From: Physcomitrium patens | Taxonomy: Eukaryota > Streptophyta > Bryopsida > Funariales > Funariaceae | Direction of reading: 5' to 3' | DNA length: 64,000 nt | Assembly: GCF_000002425.4 (NCBI RefSeq) | Contig: NC_037257.1 | Coordinates: 7,174,533-7,238,532 of the forward strand | In this document: piece by piece, positions 1 to 11,888 of the stretch | Layout: each line of letters starts with the position of its first letter | Numbering within the stretch: position 1 is the stretch's first letter | The notes under the pieces: generated by a model | What the model saw: the letters and a program-made list of their open reading frames with translations, nothing else | Databases searched by the model: none | What the model was told of the DNA's origin: nothing | Made by a program: the position numbers and the translations under genes

Positions 1-840
1 ATGATCCTTATTGTAAAGATAAGAGATTAATCTCTGCTACTCTTTTTCAGTCATTTTTTTCAAATATTGTTAAAAATAATTTAAGAATAAATTCAAATTA
101 TTAAGGAGTTATAAATATTTTTTTAATTAAAGATAAAAATTAAGATAACACTTCCAAATAGAAGCACTTATGAATCCAACTTAAGTAAATCCATTAGAGT
201 ATTGGAAGGAATGCAACCTTAGATAGAACTTGACTTCTTGTAGAAATCTTTGAAATTTTGATCTTCTCTCATCAAAATTCTTAGATATATTAATCCTTGC
301 CTCACTTGTACTTATAGAAAAAATACTTCTTAAGTTTAATTGTAAGATTAATCTACTTACTTCTTTCAACTACATAACTTCTTGGTATAGACTTTAGACT
401 TCTTTTATAAGTATAGGAATATTATTTCTGTAGTTGACATTAGTGACATATGAAATTTCTATCCTAAGAGTATTAAAAAGCTTATAAAGATATGTAATAG
501 TTGCAAATCTATTCTTATTTATATTAAGTGTAACATCCATGATTTTTTCATCTATTTCAAATAACTTAATAAATCTACAAATCAAATAGAGGAGAATAAT
601 TTCCAATCTCTAATGTCAAATAAAAATTTCCACAAAGAGGAATTATCTGCTCTCTTTAAGAAAATATTTAAGGTTTAGATAACAAAGGATGTTAGTCCAA
701 AGATGGATAGTTTGGAATCTTTAAAATATAATAATAGAAGTAGAATAATCTACTTACTTCTAAAAAATAAGATAAAACAATTAATTAACATACTTATTAA
801 TCTACCAAAGACAAGAACTCATAAAAAGATATATAAATAA
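1..840 (-). mobile_element. Ty3/gypsy fragment: minus-strand gag and leader
   Basis: On the minus strand this holds gag-like coding pieces (181-369 and 394-606) and a leader region. It closely parallels the minus-strand gag and leader at about 26,900-27,650. The shared stretch includes the characteristic residues ATFNGSESRFATITNL (27 kb copy) against VTLNINKNRFATITYL here. The fragment runs off the left edge and stops near the plus-strand LTR at 910. It is a broken fossil of the same chromovirus family that fills the rest of the left third. Confidence 0.7.
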
Positions 841-909
841 AATGGTAATCAAAAAAATTTATATATTCAAGAAAAAATTTTGAATGACTATTTCCAAATT
901 TTGAATGAC

Positions 910-1445
910 TATCATGGACATATACATTTATCTCAATAATTACTTATATGATTATATAGAAATAAGTAAATATAGATTAATTTCATAAAGTCTTTTAGAA
1001 AAGCTTCTTAAAAGCTTTTTAGAAGCAATTTTGACTTTAGATGTGTTTGTAGATTAGAAACCTAATCAATAAGTTAACCACATGTTGGTAGCTTATGGAA
1101 TAAGTTAACTCCGTATGGTAGCTTATAGAACAAGTTAATTATGTGGTGCATATATAGATAACTTGCCTTACAAGTTAAGACATGTAGCTAACAAATTCAA
1201 CACCTGTTGAAAGTCCTATAGAATATCGATACGTAGCTTTATATGGAGGCAAGAGCAAAGCCTTTTTCACTCTTGTCAATGCCTTTCTAGTCTTTAGTCT
1301 TGTTTCAAGAATTTTTAGTCTTCTTATTTTAAGCAATAGTCATTCCAATTCAATATTATATTATCTTTGAGTGACTTTTTAGTTCGTTTCAGTGACACAA
1401 GAATATATTGAGGATTTTCTTTCTTTAAGAATCATGTCCTTGATA
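910..1445 (+). repeat. 5' LTR of element A
   Basis: This 536-bp LTR begins with tatcatggacatatacat (ancestrally TGTCA) and ends tgtccttgata. It aligns along its length with the LTRs at 4,297, 7,989, 11,331, 17,160, 19,876, 28,444 and, inverted, 27,650. A degenerate primer-binding-like stretch, tgatatgagtgc, follows at about 1,449. It resembles the initiator-Met tRNA site used by many plant gypsy elements, but that is inference. Confidence 0.75.
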
Positions 1446-2287
1446 ATTTGATATGAGTGCTAATATACTATTTCTATCTTTTTTTAGAATTAAATGAATT
1501 ATTTCACTTTTATTGTTGTATTTTAAAGATTGTAGACTATCTACTTTTAAAAAAAATATTATTTTTTAATACTGATTTTTTTTTTAAAGAAAATAGATTA
1601 TTTCTCTTTGAGGAAAATTTTGTTAGAGGTTGTAGATTACCCTCTTCTAATTTAACTTTTTGGATTTATTTGATTTTCTATAGAAAAAAAGATTATGGAT
1701 GCTACTCTTAGCGGATCTGAAAATAGATTTGCAAGTATTGTGGATCTTTATAAGCTTATCAATATTCTTAGGATAAAAATTTCATAAATCACCAATATCA
1801 ATTATAGGAGCACTACTTTTATACCTATGAAAGAAGTCTAGAGTCTATGATAAAATATTGTACAGTTGAGAGAAACAAGTCCATCAACCTCACAATTAAA
1901 TTTAAGAGGTCTTACTTCTACAAACTCAAGAGAGGCAAGAATTAGTATGTGTGAGAAGTTTGATGGAATAAGATCAAAATTTTGAGGGTTTTTATAACAA
2001 GTTAAGCTCTACTCAAGGTTACATCCTTTCCAATATATAGATGGATTTACTCAAGGCAGCTTCATAGGCCCACTTCTATCTGGAAGTGCTCTTACTTGGT
2101 TTGTACCTTTGATGAAAAAAGATTCACAACTTCTTTATGATTTAAATTCATTCTTAGGAGTGTTTACAGCCATATTTAAAAAAAGTGATCAAGAACGAGT
2201 AGTCGAGACAAAACTCTTATCTTTATGAAAAAGATCACAATTAGCCACCACATATGTTGCTAAATTCCAAAACCTCACTTGCAACGT

Positions 2288-2443
2288 TGTTGTGTCATGT
2301 TTGAGCACGATATATAAAAACTAGATAAAAATTATAAAATCTATTAGTTCTTAGCTTATATTTTTTTATTTAAATAAAATATTTAGAAAAATAATTAGAA
2401 ATAAAAATTAATTAATTAATTAAGTATTAAATTAGAATAAATA

Positions 2444-2479
<36 letters not shown>

Positions 2480-3335
2480 TGAATTCTATTAGCAATAAGT
2501 ATTGTAATTGTTAAAAATTAAAAGTAAGTTTATACAAAGAAAAAATAGGATTTAGGATAATTAATTTTTAGTATATCCATTCAATGTAAAATTTTTAAAA
2601 TATATTTTTAATATATCTATAAATAGATATGTAAATTTTAATAGAAAAATAAATTATGATTTGTAAAAAATAAAGATTTAAAGAAGTGGAAGAAGTTGGA
2701 CAGCAAGCTTATAGGAAAAAGAGTTGAGGCTTTGGACATTAAGTAGTGGCTTGGAACTTATGGAGGTGGATGGATGATAAGGTTTTTGGGTGGTATTTAG
2801 GAGATTTCAAGTTTAAATTTCGATGGTGGTACATGGGAGAGAAGAAAAAAGAATATTCTAAAAAAATCTTAAGTTAATTTATTGAGGATATCTAAAAGGT
2901 TGGTCTTGTAATGCTTACATTAGGAGATTATGTTGGATGAGAAAGGCACTTATCACCTATGGATAGAAATGAAGGATCTCTCTTAATAGTAGATGATATG
3001 TAACATCCACACCTTCTATATATTTATCTTTCTGATAGATTGATATATAGCTTCTCCTAAAAAGAAAGAAGCCACAAGTTGGTGGTGGCTTAAAGTGAGA
3101 TGGCATCAATCCTTTTTAATCCTCAATTCCAAACTTTTTTATTTTAAAAAGAAATATATAAACTCAAATAAAAAAATAATAATTTGGAATTTAAGATTTG
3201 GAAGTAGAGTTTAGGATTTAGAGTTTGAAAGTAGGGTTTAGGATTTAAGATTTGGGAGTAGAGTTTAGGATTTAGGATTTTTTAAGGAAGGCAACCGTCT
3301 TAAGAGGAGGATATAAGAACTCTTTGAGGGAGTTT

Positions 3336-3375
<40 letters not shown>

Positions 3376-3540
3376 CCAATGTTTAATGAAAGAAATTTTT
3401 TTGATATGGGGATAAGTAAATTTATAAAAGATTCTTATTGCATAGAGTATTATAAATATTCAAGAGTTACAAGATAGTAGAACAATCAATAGTAGTCAGA
3501 AAACCAATATTTTTTCAAGACAAATTCTGTCTCCATGACA
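2288..3540. mobile_element. Solo-LTR-like insertion (S1) in the gag of element A
   Basis: This 1.25-kb block without coding content interrupts the gag of element A. Sequence to its left (aaaacctcacttgcaacgt) and right (acatggaataaaatgac) lines up with one continuous stretch of gag in copy C near 12,650-12,690. It starts TGTTGTGTC and ends CATGAC(A), and it is flanked by AACGT and AACAT, a decayed 5-bp target duplication. These are the marks of a solo LTR of a different family. It holds an (AT)n run near 2,447-2,476, three 27-bp tandem units at 3,194-3,274 and a long T tract at 3,341-3,375. Confidence 0.6.
3194..3274. repeat. Three tandem 27-bp units
   Basis: Three consecutive 27-bp units (3,194-3,220, 3,221-3,247, 3,248-3,274) share the core agtagagtttaggattta with few differences. 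The core has a passing likeness to the plant telomere heptamer TTTAGGG, but the 27-bp period shows it is an ordinary short tandem duplication inside insertion S1. Confidence 0.85.
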
Positions 3541-4296
3541 ACATGGAATAAAATGACAAAGCACTTATCAATCAATTTTGATATGGATTGAAGGATAGCA
3601 TCAAATATTTGATATTAATAATGCCAAAAGCACAATCTTTAGAAAAATTTAGTGCTCAAGCTATTGCATGCAACAATTGATTATTTGAAAGGCCTCAAGA
3701 ATAAAAACTTGGTTGGAGAGGAATGAGCCAAGTAATGGTGGAAACTTCTAAGTTTTTTTGAACATATTCATTAAGGTTGAAACCAATACAAATTAATATG
3801 ATATATTTTAAATCCCTCACAGAGCAGGAAAAGACTTGACATGGCCAAGAGGGTTTGTATTTATATTGTGGAGAAGCTAAGCACATTGCTTAATATTATC
3901 TAAAGAAGCAATATAATTACAAAATGAGGAGCACAATTATCAAAGAAGATAATGTGTTAGAAAATGAGTTTTTTTTTTTAGCTATAATAGGAACCATGTG
4001 GTTGAAATCATATGCAACATCTATTAAAGGTCACATTCTTTCCTTAGACCCTTCACCTTGTTTTACAATAGATTTGTGTTTAAGACCTAAAAATCACAAA
4101 GTCTTTGCCTTATTAGATTTAAAAGTCTTAATATGTTTTATAGATAAAACTTTTGTCAAAAATCAAAAAATACCATTAGTTAAGAAAACTAAACTCGTAC
4201 ATGTAAAAGTCATAGATGGTCATTCATTGTCTTCTAAAAATATTATCCACAAGTCTATTTCTTTGGATGTAGCAATTAAAGATTATAACAACGTAG

Positions 4297-4840
4297 TATC
4301 ACGGACATACATATTTACTCTAATAATTATTTAAATAATAAAAATAGGTAGAAATATGTCAAAGTAGATAAATATAATAATATCTTATGGAAAACTTCTT
4401 AAAAGCTTCATAGGCATTGCTTTGCCTTTAAACATGTTTATAGATAATTGGTAGGTTGAAAACTTTGCTAATAAGAAAGCCACGTGTTGACATGTTGACC
4501 ACTTATAGTACAAGTTGGACATATGGCACACACCTAGGAAACTTGCCTTTCAAATTAGACATGTGTTCTATAAGTTGGACGCGTATTAGAGATCTTATAG
4601 CATGTCATCACATACTTCTTAGTTAAGTAATATATATAAAGGCAAGAGCGAGGTCTTCCTCACTCTTGTCAACTCCTTTCTTACTTTTAGTCTAGTTTCA
4701 AGAGTCTTATGTTTTTTAGTCTTTCGCAATAGCCATTCCAGTTCTTCCTTGAATATACATACTTTCTTCTATTTTTTCACATTCCTTTTGATACAGATTC
4801 CACGAGTTTATGTATCTTCTTCTAGTTTATATCCTTCACA
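4297..4840 (+). repeat. 5' LTR of element B
   Basis: This LTR matches 7,989-8,534 almost along its whole length. Shared landmarks are gtagataaatat near the start, the aagcttcttaaaagctt block and the ttcctcactcttgtcaact block near the transcribed end. The match with its partner is closer than with the LTRs of A or C. Confidence 0.75.
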
Positions 4841-4999
4841 GATTGACAAGAGTATACATACAATATCAAAGCTTTGTCCTTTCTTGATTGAGAGTGGATT
4901 ATCCCTTTCTCTTGATAAGATATGAGCGTATTAGAAGTTTTGGATTACCCTCTTCTAAACTATTATTATTTCTAGAATTTTTTTTCTTGATTCTTGAGT

Positions 5000-7521
5000 A
5001 CTATATTTTGTAAATGAATTTGATGCAAAAGGTACAAAATGTGTATTTATTGGATATTATGAAGGTACAAAGGCTTATAGACTCATGTATTTGGAGACCA
5101 AAAAATTCATCAAAAGTCATGATGTTGAGTTTTTAGAGGACAAGAGTACTTGTGAGCACTTGAAGATGTGTCCGAGTGGGAGTAATAGCGTATTTATAGA
5201 CACATCTTTAAATTCAGCAAAGAAGGAAGAAGATGAAGATAATGATGGTTGTAAAGGTAGAAATGAAGATGAAGAGGCAAAGAAGGTGAAGAACAAGGCC
5301 TTTAAAAATGCTAAGATCAGCAATGAAAAGCATGAAGATGTTGATGATGATGGTGATGAGGATTATCAATCTTTGAATGAAAGAAGACTATCTACAAAAG
5401 GAAAGAAGGTTGGAAGAGACCATAGAATACAACAAGTTGAGTCTTCTTCAAATAAAAGGAGATGTCATTTGAAAGATAGAAAACAACATGGTGAATGGTG
5501 GAAGAATCATATCTTTCCTCAAATAAATAAAGAACATATCAATGATGCACTTCTTACTGATCCATTGAATTTGTATGATGTAATAAAGTCCACAGATGCT
5601 TTGAAGTAGAAGAAAGCCATAGAAAAAGAATATCAATCACTCATGGACAATGAAACATGGGAATTGACTCAATTTCTACCAAATTGAGCTTCAATTGGTT
5701 GTAAGTGGGTGTTTAAAATAAAGAGGGATGCAATGGGCAATGTTGTTAGGTATAAGATAAGTTTCGTTGCCAAAGGCTGTTTACAAGTTGCTGGTGTTGA
5801 TTTCAATGAGACATTTGCTCCCATGGCCAAATTTGCCACCATTAAAATCATTGTGGTAATTGGGGCAACTATAGACTTGGAGATGCAACAAATGGATGTG
5901 AAGATGGTTTTCTTGAATAGAGAGTTGGAAGAAGACAATTATTTGGATCAACCTCAAGGATTTGTTGAAGAAGGCAAACAACACCTTATTTGTAAATTGA
6001 AGAAATCCTTGTATGGACTCAAGCAATTATCAAGGATATGATTTCAATACATCGATACATTCTTTGTAAATGAAGGATTTATGAAAAGCAAAGCTGATCT
6101 TTCCATGTATGTGATGCAATCAAAAGTCTTCTTGTTGATTATTATTCTTTATGTTAATGATTTAATCAACTTTACCAACACCTTAAAAAGATGGATTGGT
6201 TGAAGATAAAGCTAACAAAAGAATTTAAGATGATTGATTTGGAAGAGCTCCACTATTGCTTAGGAGTGGAATTTGTATGAGATCGACCTAAGAAGATCAT
6301 TACATTGAGCCAAAAGAAGTATATTAAAGAAATATTGAAATGATTCAATATGAAGGAGTGCAAGCCTATAGGAGTACCATTGGAGGCCAATATAAAGTTG
6401 ATGAAGCTAATGGATGAAGAGTTTACTAAAATTGAAGATGAAATAAAAGATATTCCATACAAGGCAGTAGTAGGCTCACTTATATATACAATGGTTGGTA
6501 CAAAGATAGATCTTACATATTTGATGAATGTTATGAATCAAAACATATCAAAGGCTGGACCAATCCATTGGGCAACCATTAAGATGATCTTGAGGTACTT
6601 AAAAGGCACTTTAAACTTCAAATTATGCCTTGGAGGTGATAATATTGTATTGCATGGTTATTATGATGCGAATTGGGCTAGAGATACAAATGATAGAAGG
6701 TCAATAATAGGATATCTATTCTTTGTTGAAGTAGAAGAAATTTTATGAAATTATAAGAAACAACCAACAATTACAAGGTCTACAATGGATGCACAATACA
6801 TGGCAGTAAGTTATGGTATAATTGAGGCAATTTGACTAAGACAAGTTTTAGAGACATTGGACTTATGCAATTGGAAGCAACTTCAATGAAGTATAACAAT
6901 CAAGGATGCCTTACCTTTGCAAAGAACCCAAAGCATCATTCAAGAATAAAGTACATTGACATTCAATATTACTTCATATGAAAAAAGATTGAAATGGGAG
7001 TGATTGACATAAAATATTATGCAATAGAAGACATGCTTGCTGATTTGCTTACAAAAGCATTGATGAAGGATAGATATTACAAATTGACAAAGGCATTAGG
7101 TTTAGAAGCTTTTATTCAATAGCAAAGTAGGAGTGATAAAGTAAATGTTAGACAAATAAAAGATATTACGTAATATAAGTTGCTAATAGTTAAAAGGTAG
7201 CAAAACATAATAAGAAAGTTACTAAGGTAGCAGTTAGGGTTTATAGTAGTGGTTAGGTTAAGTAGCGACTAAGGTTTGGAGTGTCGACTAAGTTAAGTAG
7301 AATCTAGGATTAAATTGAATGAAATAAGGATGAATGAGAATGAAGTTGATCCATAATAGATGTAAATTCTATATATAAGTAAAAGGTGTTGGAAGTGAGA
7401 GGTATCTCATTTCACACTTCTCTTATATCTAAGCTTACTGATTTCTACTTACTTATGTCTTGCTTATTATATTTCTTTAATAGATTTTATATCATTGTTT
7501 CTTTAGATTTTTTAGTACTTA
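5000..7521 (+). mobile_element. Ty1/copia fragment (integrase end, RT, RNase H, 3' LTR)
   Basis: The coding pieces show copia-type order. An integrase carboxy-terminal or linker segment (5,000-5,609) contains KAYRLMYLETKKF and an acidic region. Reverse transcriptase (about 5,700-6,350) includes the copia hallmarks ETFAPMAKFATIK and LKKSLYGLKQ. RNase H (6,350-7,100) includes DIPYKAVVGSLIYTM and ILRYLKGTLN. A noncoding stretch at 7,146-7,521 starts tgttagacaaat after a purine-rich run, contains tatatataagta, and looks like the 3' LTR. No 5' LTR or gag is present, so the 5' end is truncated. It is a broken fossil. Confidence 0.8.
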
Positions 7522-7988
7522 AGAGATAAAGAATCAATAACCAACAGATTCAACTCAAGAGCCATCATTTGCTGAGCTACCAGACGAGACATTGCAACTA
7601 TTACAACCTTCAAGTTGGTAAAATCAAGATAAAGATCCTTAAGAACGACATGTTCTTCTTTGAATTGATGGCAAGATACAACACATTTGATACCATAATC
7701 TTAGAAGGGATTCTTGGTATTTAGTGATATTTTTGGAGGTAGATACTATTCCTGATGATATTATTAATATTTTGTTTGAAAAAAGTTATAAAGGCCTCAA
7801 TAATGATCAAATATTAGGGTGGTCTTTTCGCCTTGGTATGGAACATTATCAATGGTTGAAAGAACCTATCAACTACCTTCAAACGAAACAAAGATCAGAA
7901 TATGTGACAAATAATTTTTGATGCATCTCGGACTTTATCAACATATAATCACCATTCTTTGTGGAACTTGTCTCTAAAAGGGAGATAA

Positions 7989-8534
7989 TATCATAGACAT
8001 ATATATTTATCTTGATAATTATTTAGATAATAAAAATAAGTAGAAGTAAATCAAAGTAGATAAATATGATAATATCTTGTGGAAAGCTTCTTAAAAGCTT
8101 TATAGACATTGTTTTGCCTTTATACATGTCTATAGGTGATTGATAGGTTGAAAACTTTGCCAACAAGGATGCCACATATTGATATGTTGACCACTTTTAG
8201 TATAAGTTGGACATATGGCACATACCTAGGAAACTTGCCTTGCAAATTAGACATGTGTCCTTCAAGTTGGATGCGTATTAGAGATCTTATGGCATGTCAC
8301 CATATAGTTCTTAGTTAAGTAGTATATATAGAGACAAGAGTGAGGCCTTCCTCACTTTTGTCAACTCATTTCTTACTTTTAGTCTAGTTGTAAGAGTCTT
8401 ATATTTTTTAGTCATCGACAATAGCCATTCCAATTCTTCTTTGAATATACATACTTTCTTCTATTTTTTCACTTTTCTTTTGATATAGATTCTTCAAGTT
8501 TATGTATCTTTTTTTAGTTTGTATCCTTGTCACA
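7989..8534 (+). repeat. 3' LTR of element B
   Basis: This is the partner of 4,297-4,840. It is preceded by the gypsy tail (7,522-7,988) also seen ahead of the LTRs at 17,160 and 19,876, and followed at once by protease sequence of element A. That continuity fixes its right border. Confidence 0.75.
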
Positions 8535-9913
8535 TAATAGTATTTAATTTAATAAGATCTCCCTCCAATCTAATTATTTTAGAATTATCGTGGTTAAAAA
8601 AATATAAACCTCAAATAGATTGGATGTCTCATAACTTTAACGTTTCTAGATTTTTGGATGATTTTGTTATTTGTAAAGTAAAAGTACATAAGTCTAATAT
8701 ATCTAAACCTTTACTGGTAGATACAAGAGCTTTCATTCATGCTACAAAAGAAGGATACTTTTCCAAAGCAACGACCTTATAATTGTTCAATTGATCTACA
8801 AGAAAGAGCTCAACCGCCATTTAGACCAATCTATAGCTTATTGCACAATGAGTTAGCAACATTAATGGAATATACTGATGAGAACTTAGCAAAAAACTTT
8901 ATATGCCATTCTAAATCTCTAACCAAGGCTCCTATCTTATTTGTGAAGAAGAAAGACAAATTTCTATAGATGTGAATGGATTATCAAGGACTGAATAAGA
9001 TTACCATAAAAAATAGGTATTCTTTGCCTTGGATTTCAAGACTTCTTGACCAATACAATCAAGCAAAGATCTATACCAAAATAGATCTACAAGGAGCATA
9101 CAACTTAGTTTGTATCAAAAAAAGAGATGAATGGAAGACTACTTTTTGGACTAGGTATGGATATTTTGAATATAATGTCATGCCTTTTGGACTCACAAAT
9201 GCACTGGCTACTTTTTATCATCTTATGAATGATATTTTTTATAAATTTCTCCATGATTATGTTATTTGTTATTTACACGATATTCTAATCTATTCTAAGA
9301 ACATAGAAGAATGTAAACTTCATGGTTTTTTCATGTTATAAAAACTTAGAGATAGAAGATTATATGTTAAGTTGAAAAAGTGTGTATTCTATACTACTCA
9401 AGTTGACTTTTTAGGATACATCATTTTCAATGAAGGCCTTATGATGGATCTTAAGAAGGTCTAAACTATCATAGATTGGAAGATTTCAAGAATAATATGA
9501 GATGTATAATACTTTTTGGGCTTTATTAATTACTACCAAATCTTCATCAAGAATTTTTTTCAAGTTGCAATTCTACTTACATGTTTGACTTATAAAGACA
9601 AAGTGAGGTAAAATAAAGAATCAAAAGCATCATTTGATGCTTTAAGGAAAGAGTTTACTTCTATACCAGTCTTAATTTGTATCGACTTCTCTAAAGCATT
9701 TTTTATGGAAATAGATGCATCAAACTTTGCTATGAATGCCGTGTTATCAAAAATAGAAACAAATGATAAATTCCACCTAGTAGCTTTTCATTCCAAAAAA
9801 CTTTTAGTAGCCGAGATTAATTATGAGATCCACGACAAAGAGCTCCTTGCAATCATGGATTCATTTTAAGAATAGAATCATTATCTAGAAGGTGCCTCGA
9901 GTCTAGTCACCGT

Positions 9914-11189
9914 TGTCGGGGTAGAATGAGTTTGCCTCAAAAAATATACTGGGCTTCTGGCTGTCACTAATTATTCAATCAAGCTTAAAAATAAGGGAAG
10001 CCCTAAGTTTATATATAATTTTTTTCTTTTTGAGTAATTACACCAAATATACAATCCTCAAGTAACCCACAACTTCCAAAATATGATGAAATCTTCTAAA
10101 TCCTTATTTATTCTTATGTGGAGATTTTCTTGAATTTCAACACCTCATATCTCTTAATCCGACCATCCAAACAAACTCAAATTTTACATGAGGTACTAAT
10201 GTATTCTTATTAACTTCTACAACAATTTTCAACCACAAATTCATGGCAGATCTTGAGATATCTTGAAATCCCTAACAGTCACTTCAAACCCTTATCTTTA
10301 TACATCCGTGTGCAATTTTCTTCATATCTCACAAAATATAAATTCAAATGCCACGAAATTTATATGTATAGCTTTTTAACACAAAATTTTACATTCTCCA
10401 AAAAGTTTGAGCCAAAAATTCGTCCGAAAACTCAAGTTATGGCTTCAACCATTACTACAAATAAACCCGCTTACTTACTGCTTTTGATTTGGAAGCATCG
10501 CCTTCAACTCCTTATAACTCCTTCATATAAACTCCAAAAGTAATAATTCTTTCGTAAAAGATGTAGGCCTTAAAATCGCCATTCTAGTCGCACCTTTCGA
10601 TCTTCAAAAGCTGATGTAAAACTCCTTGTACTCTCAAAAGAGTAATAGTATGTCTTAAATAAACACCTTAACTTCAAACGGTTATAACTTTTTTACCCTA
10701 ACTCCAAATCCTCTAATTTTTGTACACAAATTGTTCTCCGAATCCTAAACTTTACAACTTTAACTTCTAATCTTCGAATGCCTTCGAAAGAAGAACCCTA
10801 ATCCCTAATAAGGCCTCAAGCAGCCTCCTTGAAGCCTATTGGGCATGGTATTCGACCAATAGGGATGAAGTTCTCCATTCCTTGCCTTCATCCGACCATG
10901 CCTTGCTTTCATCCCTTTCAATTAGCCTCCTATTAGTTTAGATTTTCATCCTTAGGTTTCCACCTTCTCCCAAGGCTTCATACTAAGCATTTAGGTCCTA
11001 TATCTATATATATATATATATATATATATTTTAATATCAAAATCAAAAGAAGTAAAGAAACAAAAAGAAGTTTTTTATACCAAATCTTTTTAATTTAATC
11101 TACTAGCCACTCTAACACACATCTAGATTTATCAACATATAATATGTTTTAGCTAATTTTTACATACTGTAAGCATTTACAGTATGACA
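9914..11189 (+). mobile_element. D1: 1.28-kb repeat, probable solo LTR, inside RNase H of A
   Basis: This noncoding block starts TGTCGGGG and ends TATGACA, giving TGTC/GACA terminal complementarity. It is flanked by accgt and atcgt, a decayed 4-5 bp target duplication. RNase H sequence of element A stops before it (ggtgcctcgagtctagtc) and resumes after it (catatagatcataag). Members D2 and D3 share internal blocks such as cagcctccttgaagcctatt followed by gaccaatagggatg. No protein domain is visible, and an (AT)n run lies near 11,003-11,029. Confidence 0.65.
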
Positions 11190-11330
11190 TCGTACATATA
11201 GATCATAAGAACCTTGAAGATTTCATATCAGCACATGTTTTGAATCATAGTCAAGCCCATTGGAGCATGGCTTTATTGACATTCAATTTCAAGATAACTT
11301 ATCAATCCAAAAGATAATAAAGTCTATTAA

Positions 11331-11888
11331 TGTCATGGACATACTCATATAAGCCAATAATTACATATACAAATAAGTAGAAGTAAGTAAAAGTAGATAA
11401 AAGTAAGTTAAATCTATAGTATTTGATATAGAAGCTCTTTAAAAGCTTCATAGACAGTGCTTTGACTTCATAGGTTTCTTTAATTGACTTTTTGGATTAC
11501 AAAGAAGGTCAACAAGTTGGCCATGTACCACACATGTTATTATCTTGAAGACCAACCTAATTATGTGGTCCACATACAGAAAAACTTGTCTTGTAAGTCA
11601 AGGCATGTCTCCTACAAAGTCAACATATATTGGAGGTCCTATAGAATGTCGCCACGTAGCCCTTAGTTAGATAGTATATATAGAGACAAGAATGAAGCTT
11701 TCTTCACTCTTGTCAATTCCTTTCTTGCTTCCAGTCTAGTTTCAAGGGTCTCTACTTTTCTTGTCTTTTGGCAATAGCCATTCCAGTTTCTTTCTTAATA
11801 TACATATCAAGTTATTTCTATTTTGTTATCTTTCTTTGAAAGAAGTCTCACTTCTTTATTTGTCTTTATCAAATTCTTGTTCTTGATA
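11331..11888 (+). repeat. 5' LTR of element C
   Basis: This 558-bp LTR starts tgtcatggacatactc and ends gttcttgata, and is the same length as its partner at 17,160. By hand I count about 59 mismatches over 558 positions with no length change (about 89% identity), mostly transitions. That points to an insertion several million years old at usual plant neutral rates. Confidence 0.85.

Larger units (their letters stand above)
4297..8534 (+). mobile_element. Element B: gypsy copy with paired LTRs and a copia interior
   Basis: This block sits in the protease region of element A. Its LTRs are 4,297-4,840 and 7,989-8,534 (about 545 bp each), starting tatca (ancestral TGTCA) and ending CACA. The flanks cgtag and aatag look like a mutated 5-bp target duplication. 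After the 5' LTR come about 150 bp of gypsy leader. A Ty1/copia piece then occupies 5,000-7,521, and gypsy sequence resumes as the noncoding tail (7,522-7,988) before the 3' LTR. The gypsy gag and pol are therefore absent. It is a broken fossil. Confidence 0.7.

Noticed and set aside
3185-3282. Interstitial telomere repeat
   Set aside because: Only scattered tttagg strings occur. The true period is 27 bp, not 7.
5085-5609. Separate host gene with an acidic Glu/Asp-rich protein
   Set aside because: Its start (KAYRLMYLETKKF just upstream) and the following reverse transcriptase show it is the integrase-end/linker part of the copia fragment.
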